From: Chitinophaga costaii
GTDB lineage: Bacteria > Bacteroidota > Bacteroidia > Chitinophagales > Chitinophagaceae
Reading direction: 5' to 3'
Assembly: GCF_900094705.1 (NCBI RefSeq)
Contig: NZ_FMAR01000001.1
Span: 716,967 to 780,966 of the forward strand
DNA length: 64,000 bases
Both the position numbers and the translations under genes were made by a program. The notes below the pieces were generated by a model. That model was given only the letters and a program-made list of their open reading frames with translations. It ran no database searches and was not told the origin of the DNA. This document shows positions 42,314 through 51,767 of this stretch, in pieces. Numbering within the stretch: the first letter of the stretch is position 1; each line of letters begins with the position of its first letter.

Positions 42314-43024
42314 ATGGAAAATGAAATCCGTCAAGTTAACTCCCATAACCCCATAAAGAATTGGGCCATTGAAGAAAGACCCCGCGAAAGGCTTGTCCAA
42401 CATGGAGCGCAGTCGCTTACGGCGGTGGAATTACTGGCTATTCTTTTTCGCACCGGCACCCTGCGGAAATCAGCCGTGGAGCTAAGCAGGGAAGTAATGA
42501 AAATAATTTCAGATAATCTCGCCGATCTTTCTAAATTGAATGTACAACAATTAACGCGGATTAATGGTATTGGTACTGCCAAGGCCACGCAGGTCATTGC
42601 TGCTTTGGAGTTGGCCCGCCGCGAGCAAATGGCGGCCAGGGACAAAATAACCTATATCAAAAGCAGCGCACAGGCGGCTCAGTACATGAAACCCCGTATT
42701 GCGCACCGCCAAGAGGAAGAATTTCATGTTATGTTTCTTTCTAATGGCAATCGCCTTATTCGCCACCAGCACATAAGCTCCGGGGGGATGAGCGCCACCA
42801 TCGTAGACCCGCGCATCATATATGCAGACGCCCTCTCCTGCCGCGCCGCCCGTGTATTGTTCTGCCATAACCACCCTTCCGGCAATCTTTCTGCCAGCCA
42901 TGCAGACATCCAGCTTACTCGCCGCCTCCGCGATGCTGGGAAATTACTCAATATAGAAGTACTGGACCACATCATTATAGCAGACACCGGCTATTGCAGC
43001 ATGGTCGAAGAAGGCCTCATGTGA
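42314..43024 (+). CDS. radC: RadC family JAB-domain protein
   Basis: About 236 residues starting MENEIRQVNSHNPIKNWAIE. N-terminal helix-hairpin-helix part (LNVQQLTRINGIGTAKATQV) and C-terminal JAMM metal domain with LFCHNHPSGNLSASHAD (H-x-H and Asp) and HIIIADTGYCSMVEEG. Its historical repair label is doubtful; many are likely zinc hydrolases acting on DNA or ubiquitin-like targets. An in-frame TTG 6 bases upstream is not favoured as the start. Confidence 0.92.
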   Translation: MENEIRQVNSHNPIKNWAIEERPRERLVQHGAQSLTAVELLAILFRTGTLRKSAVELSREVMKIISDNLADLSKLNVQQLTRINGIGTAKATQVIAALELARREQMAARDKITYIKSSAQAAQYMKPRIAHRQEEEFHVMFLSNGNRLIRHQHISSGGMSATIVDPRIIYADALSCRAARVLFCHNHPSGNLSASHADIQLTRRLRDAGKLLNIEVLDHIIIADTGYCSMVEEGLM

Positions 43025-43125
43025 GGTGCTGATCAAGAAAAGCAAAGCAGTACCGTGCCGGTAAATAAATGGAGCGATTGTATTTCCTATTTTAATTACT
43101 TTCGTTGTTATTTATAAAAATCGTT

Positions 43126-44100
43126 ATGCTTAAAATAGGAATCTTCGGCGTAGGGCACCTGGGCAAAATTCATCTTTCTCAACTGATGACCATGAAAGAT
43201 GTAGAGGTGGTAGGCTTTTATGATCCAAGCAATGCCCATGCTGCTAGCGTGACAACACAATACAACATTCCCCGTTTCACCATTGCCGAAGAACTTATTC
43301 AGTCTGTAAATGCCATTGACATTGTAGCACCCACTACTTTACACTACAATCTTTGTGAACTGGCCATCCGAAATGGTAAACATGTGTTTGTGGAGAAGCC
43401 CATCACTAATACCGTGGAAGAAGCTAAAACGCTTGTAAAACTGGTGGATGAAGCACATATTAAGTTTCAGGTGGGACATGTAGAACGCTTTAACCCGGCC
43501 TTTCTGGCGTTGAAGGGATACGATTTGAATCCCATGTTCATAGAAGTGCATCGCCTGGCCGAGTTTAACCCACGTGGCACAGATGTGAGCGTAATCCTGG
43601 ACCTCATGATCCATGACATCGACATTGTACTTAGCATTGTGAAATCTACCATTAACCGTATTTCTGCCAGCGGCGTATCGGTTATGAGCAATACTCCCGA
43701 TATTGCCAACGTACGCATAGAATTTCACAACGGCTGTGTAGCCAACCTTACTTCCAGCCGCATTTCCCTGAAAAAAATGCGCAAAATGCGCCTCTTCCAA
43801 AAGGATGCCTACATTGGCATCGACTTCCTGGATAAAAAAACAGAGATCATCAAGATCAAAACGCCTGCAGACGCCGGCCTCTTTACGCTGGATATCGATA
43901 CAAATGATGGCAAAAAAACCATTGCCATCGACAACCCGGAGATTAAACAATCCAATGCCATCCGCATGGAACTGGAACTTTTCCGCGATAGTATTTTGCA
44001 AAATAAACCGGTGGCTGTAGGCGTGATTGATGGTTTGCAAGCATTGGAAGTAGCCCACCAAATCCTCCAAAAGATCGGGCAATCGCAGCCGGAAGTTTAA
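43126..44100 (+). CDS. Gfo/Idh/MocA family oxidoreductase
   Basis: NAD(P)-dependent sugar or sugar-nucleotide oxidoreductase, 324 residues from MLKIGIFGVGHLGKIHLSQL. Rossmann loop GVGHLGKIH, then VAPTTLHYNLCELAIRNGKH, VFVEKPITNTVEEAKTLV (catalytic EKP lysine) and QVGHVERFNPAFLAL. The C-terminal beta domain follows. Substrate unknown. Convergent with ispD. Confidence 0.92.
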   Translation: MLKIGIFGVGHLGKIHLSQLMTMKDVEVVGFYDPSNAHAASVTTQYNIPRFTIAEELIQSVNAIDIVAPTTLHYNLCELAIRNGKHVFVEKPITNTVEEAKTLVKLVDEAHIKFQVGHVERFNPAFLALKGYDLNPMFIEVHRLAEFNPRGTDVSVILDLMIHDIDIVLSIVKSTINRISASGVSVMSNTPDIANVRIEFHNGCVANLTSSRISLKKMRKMRLFQKDAYIGIDFLDKKTEIIKIKTPADAGLFTLDIDTNDGKKTIAIDNPEIKQSNAIRMELELFRDSILQNKPVAVGVIDGLQALEVAHQILQKIGQSQPEV

Positions 44101-44126
44101 TAGTAGAAAATTGCCTTTGAGCAAAG

Positions 44127-44807
44127 CTAATGTCCACCCAGCAAAGCTGCAGCTATCACCAGATCTTGGGGTTGTGTGATTTTGATGTTTTCAGGATCGC
44201 CGGTCACGAGGTGAATGGCATGGCCCGCCGTTTCTACCACGGAAGCCTCATCAGTAAATAAGGGATCGTAGGGTTGTTCAAATGCAGGGATCAATATACT
44301 GGCGGAGAAAGTCTGCGGGGTCTGGACAATTTTATACCGATCTCGGTCTGCAGCGGCATTACCATTTTCATGCACTACCCGAATACTATCTTTCATCGGC
44401 ACCACCGGGATGGCGCTGCCATACTGCAAAGCGGCCTCGTAACAACGGTGAATGAGGGCAGCCGTTACTAAAGGTCGCACCCCGTCGTGCACAAAGATCA
44501 CGGCATCCCCCTTTACCTGGTCTAAGCCATTTTTTACGGAATGAAAACGAGTATCTCCACCGGCAATCACCTGTACACGAGGAGGTTTATTAAAACCTTC
44601 CAGGATATCTCGGGCATAATCAAAATGCGCCAGCGGCAGCACTAATATGATCTCCATATCTTCATAAGCATTAGCGAAGGCCTGTATAGTATGCGCCAGC
44701 ACCGGCTTTCCTGCCAGTGGCAGGAACTGCTTTGGAATGGAGCTGCCCATGCGCACGCCCGATCCGCCGGCAACAATAATGGCTATCTTTCTCCGATTGA
44801 TGCTCAT
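44127..44807 (-). CDS. ispD: 2-C-methyl-D-erythritol 4-phosphate cytidylyltransferase
   Basis: Third step of the MEP isoprenoid pathway. From MSINRRKIAIIVAGGSGVRM it has 226 residues. AIIVAGGSGVRMGSSIPKQF is the CTP-binding loop; VFVHDGVRPLVTAALI, VPMKDSIR, QTPQTFSASIL and TDEASVVETAGHAIHLVTGD (then NIKIT) complete the signature. The 11-codon upstream extension is not favoured. Confidence 0.95.
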   Translation of the reverse strand: MSINRRKIAIIVAGGSGVRMGSSIPKQFLPLAGKPVLAHTIQAFANAYEDMEIILVLPLAHFDYARDILEGFNKPPRVQVIAGGDTRFHSVKNGLDQVKGDAVIFVHDGVRPLVTAALIHRCYEAALQYGSAIPVVPMKDSIRVVHENGNAAADRDRYKIVQTPQTFSASILIPAFEQPYDPLFTDEASVVETAGHAIHLVTGDPENIKITQPQDLVIAAALLGGH

Positions 44808-44846
44808 AAAATGAAATAGATATGCTGCAAGATTACTCAAAAAAAG

Positions 44847-44876
44847 AAAAGTCCTGCAAGTTTTTGCAGGACTTTT
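44847..44876. terminator. Terminator between queA and ispD
   Basis: AAAAGTCCTGCAA (44847-44859) and TTGCAGGACTTTT (44864-44876), perfect 13-base arms. It stops queA transcription before ispD. Confidence 0.85.
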
Positions 44877-44895
44877 ACGATTATACGATGATCGC

Positions 44896-45945
44896 TTAGA
44901 GGATCAGCATGGCATCGCCATAACTGAAGAAGCGGTATTTTTCTTTGATGGCCTGCTGGTAAGCTTCCATCACCAGGTCGTAACCGGCAAATGCACATAC
45001 CATGATGAGCAGGCTGGTTTTAGGAAGGTGAAAGTTGGTCACCAGGGCATTGGGAATGGAAAAATCGTAGGGTGGATGAATAAAGGTATTCGTCCATCCT
45101 TCTGCGGCTTTTAGGTGGTTCTGTGCAGTTACAGAACTTTCTACAGCGCGCACGCTGGTGGTACCGATGGCGCAGATCTTACGGTTTTCTTCTTTTGCTT
45201 TGTTCACCACTTTCACGGCATGTTCATCGATGTGAAAATATTCTGCATCCATTTTATGCTTGCTCAGGTCTTCTACTTCAATTGGGCGGAAAGTACCGAG
45301 ACCAGTGTGCAAAGTTACTTCTGCAAACTTAACACCTTTGATCTCTAAGCGTTTGATAAGTTCACGGCTGAAGTGCAAACCAGCGGTGGGAGCGGCTACC
45401 GCACCTTCATACTTGGCGTACACAGTTTGATAACGTTCCTTGTCTTCTTCCTCGGGTTTACGTTTAATGTATTTCGGCAGTGGGGTTTCACCCAGGCTAT
45501 CTAACACTTGTTTAAACTCTTCGTCGTTGCCTTCAAAAAGGAAACGGATGGTACGGCCACGAGAAGTGGTGTTGTCGATTACTTCTGCTACCAGTGTTTC
45601 ATCATCGCCAAAGTAGAGTTTGTTTCCTACGCGTATTTTACGGGCAGGATCTACAATAACATCCCAGAGACGGTTTTGCTTGTTGAGTTCGCGGAGCAGG
45701 AACACTTCAATTTTAGCACCGGTTTTTTCTTTGCGGCCATACAGGCGTGCAGGAAATACTTTGGTGTTGTTCACAATCATCACGTCCTTGTCGTTGAAAT
45801 AATTGATCACGTCCTTAAAGAGCTTGTGTTCGATCTTGCCGGTGGCACGGTGTACTACCATCAAGCGGGATTCATCTCTGGTTTTGGAAGGGTGCTGCGC
45901 GATAAGATTAAGCGGAAGATCGAATTTAAACTGTGATAGTTTCAT
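44896..45945 (-). CDS. queA: S-adenosylmethionine:tRNA ribosyltransferase-isomerase
   Basis: Transfers the ribosyl part of SAM to preQ1 in tRNA to form epoxyqueuosine. 349 residues starting [82 protein letters not shown] and [20 protein letters not shown] are the family blocks. Normal length and ends. Confidence 0.96.
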   Translation of the reverse strand: MKLSQFKFDLPLNLIAQHPSKTRDESRLMVVHRATGKIEHKLFKDVINYFNDKDVMIVNNTKVFPARLYGRKEKTGAKIEVFLLRELNKQNRLWDVIVDPARKIRVGNKLYFGDDETLVAEVIDNTTSRGRTIRFLFEGNDEEFKQVLDSLGETPLPKYIKRKPEEEDKERYQTVYAKYEGAVAAPTAGLHFSRELIKRLEIKGVKFAEVTLHTGLGTFRPIEVEDLSKHKMDAEYFHIDEHAVKVVNKAKEENRKICAIGTTSVRAVESSVTAQNHLKAAEGWTNTFIHPPYDFSIPNALVTNFHLPKTSLLIMVCAFAGYDLVMEAYQQAIKEKYRFFSYGDAMLIL

Positions 45946-46022
45946 ATTACGGTATGAATAAATATTAATTAAGTCTGCGAAGGTAGGTATTAATCATTAT
46001 TCTATCAAAAACATTGCAAGAC

Positions 46023-47774
46023 TTACAAGGAGGCGCCGGGAATAGCAGCCAGTAGCTGCCGGGTATAAGGAGATTGGGGATGATGGTAGACCTGGTCGGC
46101 ACTGCCAAGCTCCATAATACGACCCTGCTGCATCACCATGATGCGATCGCTTACGAAACGCACCACAGACAGGTCGTGTGAAATGAAAATACAGGTAAAG
46201 CCCATGTCATTGCGCAGATCCATGAGCAGATTCAATACCTGCGCCTGTATGCTTACATCCAGGGCAGATACAGATTCGTCGAAAATTACAAAAGATGGCT
46301 CCAGAGCCAGCGCCCGGGCCATGACGATGCGTTGTCGCTGGCCACCGGAAAATTCATGGGGATATCGATCGTAATGCGAAGGCAGTAGCTGCACGCGGTC
46401 CAGCCATTCGAGTACGCGCGTTTTGCGGGCTGCATCGCTTTCCAGCATACCATGCACTTTCAGCGGCTCCTGAATGGCGTGGCCAATAGTAAGGCGGGGA
46501 TTCAACGCGGAATAAGGGTCCTGGAAAACGAGCTGCATATCCTTACGTAGGGTGCGCATGGCCTCGGCACTGTGCTGGCGGATATTTTGGCCTTTGTACA
46601 AAATGGTGCCAGCGGTAGGCTCGATGAGCCGCAACAATGTGCGGCCCAGCGTGGTTTTGCCGGAGCCGGACTCTCCTACCAGGCCCAGTATTTCACCCTG
46701 ACGTACATCAAAACTCACATCATTCACGGCTTTCACGAAATGTGCCGGCTTCCCCCATCCTTTCCGCCGTAAGGGGAACCAGGTCTGGAGGTTGCGTACT
46801 TCCAGCAGGTGCTGACTCTTTTCCAACTGCTGTTCCCTCACCCGCCATATTGCAGGGTCCAGTACCAGCGATTGCAGGAAGGCAGGTACGGATGTATTTT
46901 TTTCTACCAGTTGCCCTTGCACATTATGGTCCACAAAATCGGCGGTTACCGGAAGCCGCCGCAGGCGCACGGTAGACGGGGGGCGGCAGGCCAGCAGACT
47001 TTTCGTATAGGCGTGCACGGGATGGCCAAATACGGCAGCTACCTCACCGGTTTCCACAATGCCCCCTTTGTACATTACCATTACCCGGTGGGCCAGGGAG
47101 GCCACCACACCAAGATCATGGGTAATGAACATCATGCCCATACCGGTTTCCCGCTGCAATTGCTGAAGTAACTGAAGGATCTCCTTTTGTACGGTTACAT
47201 CCAGGGCGGTGGTTGGCTCGTCGGCAATCAGCAATTGGGGTTCACAACTAATGGCCATGGCGATCATGACACGTTGTTTCTGCCCGCCGGATAGTTCATG
47301 AGGATAGCGGTCTAGTATTAATTCCGGATCAGGAAGCTGTACTTTTTGGAAGAGGGCCAGGGTTTGTGCGCGGGCGATAGCTTTGCTCACTTTTTTATGA
47401 AGGCGGATTACCTCCATCACCTGGCGACCACAGGTCATGAGGGGATTAAGGGAAGACATAGGCTCCTGGAAAATCATCCCGATGTGGCGACCGCGCAAGG
47501 TTCGCATGGCCGCATCCTGCAGGGCAATTATAGAAGAAGGCTGCTCCTGGCCGGGTGGCTGAAAAAGTATTTCCCCTCCGATGGTGGCCGTGGGTGGCAA
47601 CAAGCGCAGGATAGACATTGCAGTAACAGACTTGCCCGAGCCAGACTCTCCCACTATGCCAAGTATTTCGCCGGCATGAAGGGCAAAACTAATATCGCTG
47701 ACCGCCGTAGCAGTATGGTCATTGACGGAGAATGATACTTGTAAATGATTGACCTGGAGTAAAGGTGCCGGCAT
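46023..47774 (-). CDS. Peptide-type ABC transporter, fused double ATPase
   Basis: One 583-residue polypeptide with two ABC ATPase domains equivalent to DppD and DppF (YejF/GsiA layout). Domain 1: GIVGESGSGKSVTAMSILRL, ELSGGQKQRVMIAMAI, LLIADEPTTALDVT. Domain 2 (from about residue 320): GLVGESGSGKTTLGRTLLRL, EFSGGQRQRIVMARALALE, FVIFDESVSALDVS. It powers uptake of oligopeptides or similar solutes with permeases not encoded in this window. Confidence 0.94.
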   Translation of the reverse strand: MPAPLLQVNHLQVSFSVNDHTATAVSDISFALHAGEILGIVGESGSGKSVTAMSILRLLPPTATIGGEILFQPPGQEQPSSIIALQDAAMRTLRGRHIGMIFQEPMSSLNPLMTCGRQVMEVIRLHKKVSKAIARAQTLALFQKVQLPDPELILDRYPHELSGGQKQRVMIAMAISCEPQLLIADEPTTALDVTVQKEILQLLQQLQRETGMGMMFITHDLGVVASLAHRVMVMYKGGIVETGEVAAVFGHPVHAYTKSLLACRPPSTVRLRRLPVTADFVDHNVQGQLVEKNTSVPAFLQSLVLDPAIWRVREQQLEKSQHLLEVRNLQTWFPLRRKGWGKPAHFVKAVNDVSFDVRQGEILGLVGESGSGKTTLGRTLLRLIEPTAGTILYKGQNIRQHSAEAMRTLRKDMQLVFQDPYSALNPRLTIGHAIQEPLKVHGMLESDAARKTRVLEWLDRVQLLPSHYDRYPHEFSGGQRQRIVMARALALEPSFVIFDESVSALDVSIQAQVLNLLMDLRNDMGFTCIFISHDLSVVRFVSDRIMVMQQGRIMELGSADQVYHHPQSPYTRQLLAAIPGASL

Positions 47775-47831
47775 GTAAAAAGTTTAGTTCAGCGGCTGGA
47801 GATAGTCGTCGTGCAAGGTAGGTAGCCCTCC

Positions 47832-48602
47832 TTAAAAACGGAGGTGTTTTACGGTCTGGTGGCTGTTGATCAGGTTCTTCAGCGAATCGATCCCAATTTT
47901 CAGGTGACGTTCCACATAGGTAACTGTTACTTTTTTATCACTTTCTTCAGTTTTTACGCCTTCAGGAATCATGGGAGAATCGGACACGAGCAACAAAGCA
48001 CCGGTGGGTATTTTATTGAAAAAGCCTACTGAGAAAATGGTGGCGGTTTCCATATCGATTGCCATAGCCCTTACTTGTTCCAGGTATTTTTTAAACTCAA
48101 GGTCGTGTTCCCACACCCGTCGGTTAGTGCTGTAGCAGGTGCCGGTCCAGTAGTCGCATCCATATTCGCGGATGGTGGTGGAGATGGCTTTTTGCAGGGC
48201 AAAAGCAGGCATGGCAGGCACTTCTGGCGGAAAGTAATCATTAGAGGTACCCTCGCCACGGATGGCCGCAATGGGTAGTATAAGGTCTCCGATGGTGTTT
48301 TTCTTTTTAAGCCCACCGCATTTACCTAAAAACAAAACGGCTTTGGGTTCTATGGCGCTCAGCAGGTCCATCACGGTGGCGGCACTGGGGCTGCCCATGC
48401 CAAAATTAATGATGGTAATATCACCGGCGGTAGCGCACTGCATAGGGCGGTCGGTGCCTACGATCTCCACCTTATTCCATTCGGCAAATAGTTTCAAGTA
48501 ATTGGAAAAGTTGGTAAGCAGAATGTGAGAGCCAAAGTTGCCCAACTTCTCACCGGTGTAGCGGGGCAACCAGTTGGTGACAATTTCCTCTTTTGTCTTC
48601 AT
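47832..48602 (-). CDS. amn: AMP nucleosidase, short form
   Basis: Cleaves AMP to adenine and ribose 5-phosphate. From MKTKEEIVTNWLPRYTGEKL it has 256 residues, the Bacteroidetes short form. FGMGSPSAATVMDLLSAIEP, VLFLGKCGGLKKKNTIGDLI, AIRGEGTSNDYFPPEVPAMP, and AMAIDMETATIFSVGF (active-site DMET) mark the phosphorylase fold. The frame is open 103 codons upstream, but that region overlaps an opposing gene and is not coding. Confidence 0.93.
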   Translation of the reverse strand: MKTKEEIVTNWLPRYTGEKLGNFGSHILLTNFSNYLKLFAEWNKVEIVGTDRPMQCATAGDITIINFGMGSPSAATVMDLLSAIEPKAVLFLGKCGGLKKKNTIGDLILPIAAIRGEGTSNDYFPPEVPAMPAFALQKAISTTIREYGCDYWTGTCYSTNRRVWEHDLEFKKYLEQVRAMAIDMETATIFSVGFFNKIPTGALLLVSDSPMIPEGVKTEESDKKVTVTYVERHLKIGIDSLKNLINSHQTVKHLRF

Positions 48603-48668
48603 CTTCTTTTTGACAAATGAAGCTACGATTTTTTGTGCAAACCCGTAAGCGTTCACTAGTTTTGCCCC

Positions 48669-49118
48669 ATGATCGCCATCACCTTTCCGACACCCAATTT
48701 TAAAATACAGCGGCAGGACGGCAAAGAACTGATCTTCGACGCCTGGCGGAAAAAGTATGTGGTACTTACCCCGGAAGAATGGGTAAGGCAAAATTTCCTG
48801 GCTTACCTTACCCAAACGTTGCAGTATCCTGCCTCGCTGATCGGCATTGAAAAAGAATTGATGCTGGGTACATTGCGCAAGCGTTGCGACATTGTGGTGT
48901 ACAACCGGCAAATGCAGCCCTGGATGATTGTGGAATGCAAGGAAATGACCATTCCCTTAGGCCAGCTCACCCTGGAGCAGATAAACCGCTACCAGATGGT
49001 GCTTTCTTCTTCCTACCTGGTGATTACTAATGGTGTAAATACCTTTTGCTGCTATGGCAATGCAGCACGCCAACAATGGGAATTTGTACAAGCACTGCCT
49101 TCCTACCCGTTCGCATAA
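48669..49118 (+). CDS. HSDR_N_2-type small nuclease-fold protein
   Basis: 149 residues starting MIAITFPTPNFKIQRQDGKE. IFDAWRKKYVVLTPEEWVRQ, LIGIEKELMLGTLRKRCDIV and PWMIVECKEMTIPLGQLTLE form a PD-(D/E)XK-like core (Asp in RCDIVV, ExK in VECKE) as in the N-terminal domain of type I restriction HsdR. Here it is a stand-alone domain, common and conserved in Bacteroidetes. Not part of a restriction system; function unknown. Confidence 0.8.
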   Translation: MIAITFPTPNFKIQRQDGKELIFDAWRKKYVVLTPEEWVRQNFLAYLTQTLQYPASLIGIEKELMLGTLRKRCDIVVYNRQMQPWMIVECKEMTIPLGQLTLEQINRYQMVLSSSYLVITNGVNTFCCYGNAARQQWEFVQALPSYPFA

Positions 49119-49151
49119 CCTGCTTATATTTCATTTTATATATCGATAAAA

Positions 49152-49184
49152 AAAACCGCGGTAAGCCAAGCCTGCCGCGGTTTT
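49152..49184. terminator. Terminator between the HSDR_N_2 gene and gdh
   Basis: AAAACCGCGG (49152-49161) and CCGCGGTTTT (49175-49184), perfect 10-base arms, bidirectional between convergent genes. Confidence 0.85.
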
Positions 49185-49205
49185 GTTTTCCCAGGAAATA
49201 AAAAA

Positions 49206-50639
49206 TCATGGGAAGATGCCCAACTGCTCATAAGAAGCGCCTACCTTATCGATGGCGCACACATAAGCGGCGGTACGCATGTCTTTGATCTCGGGGTTGT
49301 CCAGCATTTTCTGGCGCACCTCGTGCAGCGCAGTGATCATGGTTTCTTCCAGGCCGGAATAAACCAGGTCTACTTCATCGGCACCGTGGGCGATAAATTT
49401 TCTTTCTTTATCAGACACTTTCTTACCGGTCATGTCTTCGATCACACTGAGGATGTGGATGTTCATGTTTTCATCGAAACGCTTGCCCAGTCGGCCATAG
49501 CGCACGTGGCTGAGGTTTTTCAGCCATTCGAAGTAGGAAACCGTTACCCCCCCAGCATTCAGGAACATATCAGGAACTACGATCACACCTTTGGCGCTGA
49601 GAATCTCATCGGCTTCAGGCGTGAGGGGGCCATTGGCCGCTTCGCCTATAATGCGGGCCTTCACATTGGCCGCATTCTTGCCGTCGATCACATTTTCCAG
49701 GGCGGCAGGGATCAGGATATCGCAATCCAGTTCCAGGCCCATGGTATTTTTTTCCAGATCTACCGCTCCAGGGAAATTTTTGATAGAACCAGTGGCATTG
49801 CGGTGTTTCAGCACTTCATCGGGTTCCAGGCCCTGGTCGTTGAAAATGGCACCATCCCACTCGATGAGGCAAATTACTTTGGCGCCGGCTTCGTGGAAGT
49901 ATTTGGCGGCGTGGTATCCCACGTTTCCCATTCCCTGCACAATTACGCGTTTTCCTTCAATGCCGGTGGGCAAGCCCAGGCGATCCATTTCTTCTTTGAT
50001 GTTGCACAGTTCGCGCAGGCCATAGAATACACCCAGGCCGGTGGCTTCGCGGCGGCCACGTACACCACCCAGGTGCAGGGGCTTGCCGGTTACGCAGCCA
50101 TAAGCATCTACTTCGCCAGGGCGCAGGCTGATGTAGGTATCCAGTATCCAGCTCATCTCGCGCTCACCGGTACCATAGTCGGGGGCGGGTACGTCTACGC
50201 CAGGACCAATGAAGTTCTTTTTCACCAGTTCTGCGGTGTAACGACGGGTGATGGCTTCCAGTTGAAAGGGCGTATAATTGCGGGGATTGATCTTGAGACC
50301 ACCTTTGGCACCGCCAAAAGGTACATTTACAATGGCGCATTTGTAGGTCATCAGGGCAGCCAGGGCCATTACTTCGTCCTGGTTCACTTCTTCGCTGAAC
50401 CGGATACCGCCTTTGCAGGGCAGTTTGTGATGAGAGTGTTGTACACGGTAGGCTTCAATCACTTCAATGTCGTTGCCGACACGTACGGGAAATTTCATGC
50501 GGTACACAGCGTTGCAGGCCTTAATTTGCTCAAGGATGCCGCTCTCCCATTTGGTGAATTTAGATGCTTTGTCGAAGCTTTTCTCTACGCTCTCAAAGAA
50601 GGAGTACGTTTGTTGCTCCTGCGCAGTTGTTGTAACCAT
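49206..50639 (-). CDS. gdhA: Glutamate dehydrogenase (Glu/Leu/Phe/Val family)
   Basis: Oxidative deamination of glutamate or its reverse. 477 residues starting MVTTTAQEQQTYSFFESVEK. KGGIRFSEEVNQDEVMALAA, YKCAIVNVPFGGAKGGLKIN (catalytic Lys), GPGVDVPAPDYGTGEREMSW, VIVQGMGNVGYHAAKYFHEA (NAD loop) and NAGGVTVSYFEWLKN are present. It follows the ccmC-ccmD pair with 29 bases, so it may be transcribed with it. Confidence 0.95.
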   Translation of the reverse strand: MVTTTAQEQQTYSFFESVEKSFDKASKFTKWESGILEQIKACNAVYRMKFPVRVGNDIEVIEAYRVQHSHHKLPCKGGIRFSEEVNQDEVMALAALMTYKCAIVNVPFGGAKGGLKINPRNYTPFQLEAITRRYTAELVKKNFIGPGVDVPAPDYGTGEREMSWILDTYISLRPGEVDAYGCVTGKPLHLGGVRGRREATGLGVFYGLRELCNIKEEMDRLGLPTGIEGKRVIVQGMGNVGYHAAKYFHEAGAKVICLIEWDGAIFNDQGLEPDEVLKHRNATGSIKNFPGAVDLEKNTMGLELDCDILIPAALENVIDGKNAANVKARIIGEAANGPLTPEADEILSAKGVIVVPDMFLNAGGVTVSYFEWLKNLSHVRYGRLGKRFDENMNIHILSVIEDMTGKKVSDKERKFIAHGADEVDLVYSGLEETMITALHEVRQKMLDNPEIKDMRTAAYVCAIDKVGASYEQLGIFP

Positions 50640-50668
50640 AAGAATTGTTTTGGTAGGTTAGACTAAAA

Positions 50669-50905
50669 TCATGGCTGCTGGCGCTGTTCCAGCTTACTGA
50701 TCTTGCGGTCTAACCTCACGAGGAAGAGCACAATACCCAGGAAGATGATGACAAGCACGCCTACTACCACATATATTTTACCGTTGCTGCGGAAAAATTC
50801 ATTGACGGGACCTTTCTCCGTATTCTGTTGCTGGGCGCTGGCCAGCAGGGAAAGGCACATTAAAAACAGCGTAAAACAACCGGACAACGCTTTACGGACG
50901 ATCAT
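50669..50905 (-). CDS. ccmD: CcmD-like small membrane protein
   Basis: 78 residues. Signal-anchor stretch ALSGCFTLFLMCLSLLASAQ at the N-terminus and a second transmembrane helix YVVVGVLVIIFLGIVLFLVR, ending in a charged tail RLDRKISKLEQRQQP. This is the Bacteroidetes version of CcmD, which helps release haem-loaded CcmE from CcmABC. It overlaps the end of ccmC by 14 bases. Confidence 0.8.
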   Translation of the reverse strand: MIVRKALSGCFTLFLMCLSLLASAQQQNTEKGPVNEFFRSNGKIYVVVGVLVIIFLGIVLFLVRLDRKISKLEQRQQP

Positions 50906-51566
50906 TACCGAAGATATTTTTTAATTCAAGTTTCCTGTATCGCATTTGCAGGGAGTACAACCATACGCCGAGTAAGGCCCATCCCACCATGGCCGGGTAA
51001 AAAACCATCATCATATGGTGGTCGGTATCATCTTTGGAAAAACCGGGGGTATTACCGGCGCCGGGATGCAGAGAATCCACCATACGGGGAATGATATACG
51101 TTAATGGAATGAGCAGTGCAAAAGCAAATACGTTGAACACTGCAGAGATGCGGGCCCGCTTGTCAATATCCTGAATAGACATGCGCAATACCAGGTAAGC
51201 CATGTAAATGAACAAAGCCAGGGCAGTACTCATCTGTTTAGGATCTGTAGGCAGGGTACTTCCCCAGGTATAGGTAGCCCATAGTGTACCGGTGGCAAAA
51301 CCCAGCACCCCGAAAAAGGTGCCTACGTTGGCAGCGGAACTAGCCGCTACATCCCGCTTTAGGTCGTATTTAACAAGGTACAATAACGAGTTGACAACGG
51401 AAATGGTAAATAATGTATACATCGCGATCCACATGGGCACATGGAAGAAGAGGCCCCGGGAAGACTCTGCATTCGTTCCAATCATGGGAATCTGAATCGT
51501 TAAACCCGCTATGATCGTGTACAGCAGGATCAGTACTGCCAACACTTTCCACCAATATCTGGTCAT
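50892..51566 (-). CDS. ccmC: Cytochrome c biogenesis protein CcmC (haem handling)
   Basis: 224 residues with six predicted membrane helices. The tryptophan-rich WD-type segment (GTLWATYTWGSTLPTDPKQM) between helices and the flanking histidines (FFHVPMWIAM, DSLHPGAGNTPGF) bind haem for transfer to CcmE. Starts MTRYWWKVLAVLILLYTIIA. Part of the ccmB-ccmC-ccmD set. Confidence 0.92.
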   Translation of the reverse strand: MTRYWWKVLAVLILLYTIIAGLTIQIPMIGTNAESSRGLFFHVPMWIAMYTLFTISVVNSLLYLVKYDLKRDVAASSAANVGTFFGVLGFATGTLWATYTWGSTLPTDPKQMSTALALFIYMAYLVLRMSIQDIDKRARISAVFNVFAFALLIPLTYIIPRMVDSLHPGAGNTPGFSKDDTDHHMMMVFYPAMVGWALLGVWLYSLQMRYRKLELKNIFGNDRP

Positions 51567-51589
51567 TTTTTATATGCAATAATTGGGGG

Positions 51590-51620
51590 CAAACCTACGC
51601 GATTTGTGTTATATGACAAA
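51590..51620 (-). promoter_or_regulatory. Promoter for ccmC
   Basis: Minus strand TTTG (51617-51620), 19 bases, TAGGTTTG (51590-51597), an exact consensus match 24 bases before the ccmC start. It indicates that ccmC-ccmD(-gdh) has its own start apart from ccmB. Confidence 0.7.
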
Positions 51621-51767
51621 GACTTTATTAACAAACGATCCCTTATAAATCGCCCTGTTTAGATGGCTGTGCGGGATAGACTGGAATGCTTGAACAATTC
51701 GACAAAATGTAAGTAAGCATTTAAAAAATAGGTAATTAACCATATACTTATTTAACCATTCTAAAAT

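Noticed and set aside
43339..44124. 261-codon minus-strand frame opposite the Gfo/Idh/MocA gene
   Set aside because: Complementary to a clear oxidoreductase; composition is that of an antisense frame.
48603..48911. N-terminal extension of AMP nucleosidase
   Set aside because: It overlaps the opposing HSDR_N_2 gene and lies outside the family's usual start.
48669..49118. Possible type I restriction system
   Set aside because: Only the small N-terminal-like domain is present; no HsdM, HsdS or helicase part. Such stand-alone genes are routine in Bacteroidetes.
49323..50666. Long plus-strand open frame (447 codons) opposite glutamate dehydrogenase
   Set aside because: It mirrors gdhA codon by codon, has no family features and is a shadow of a biased coding sequence.
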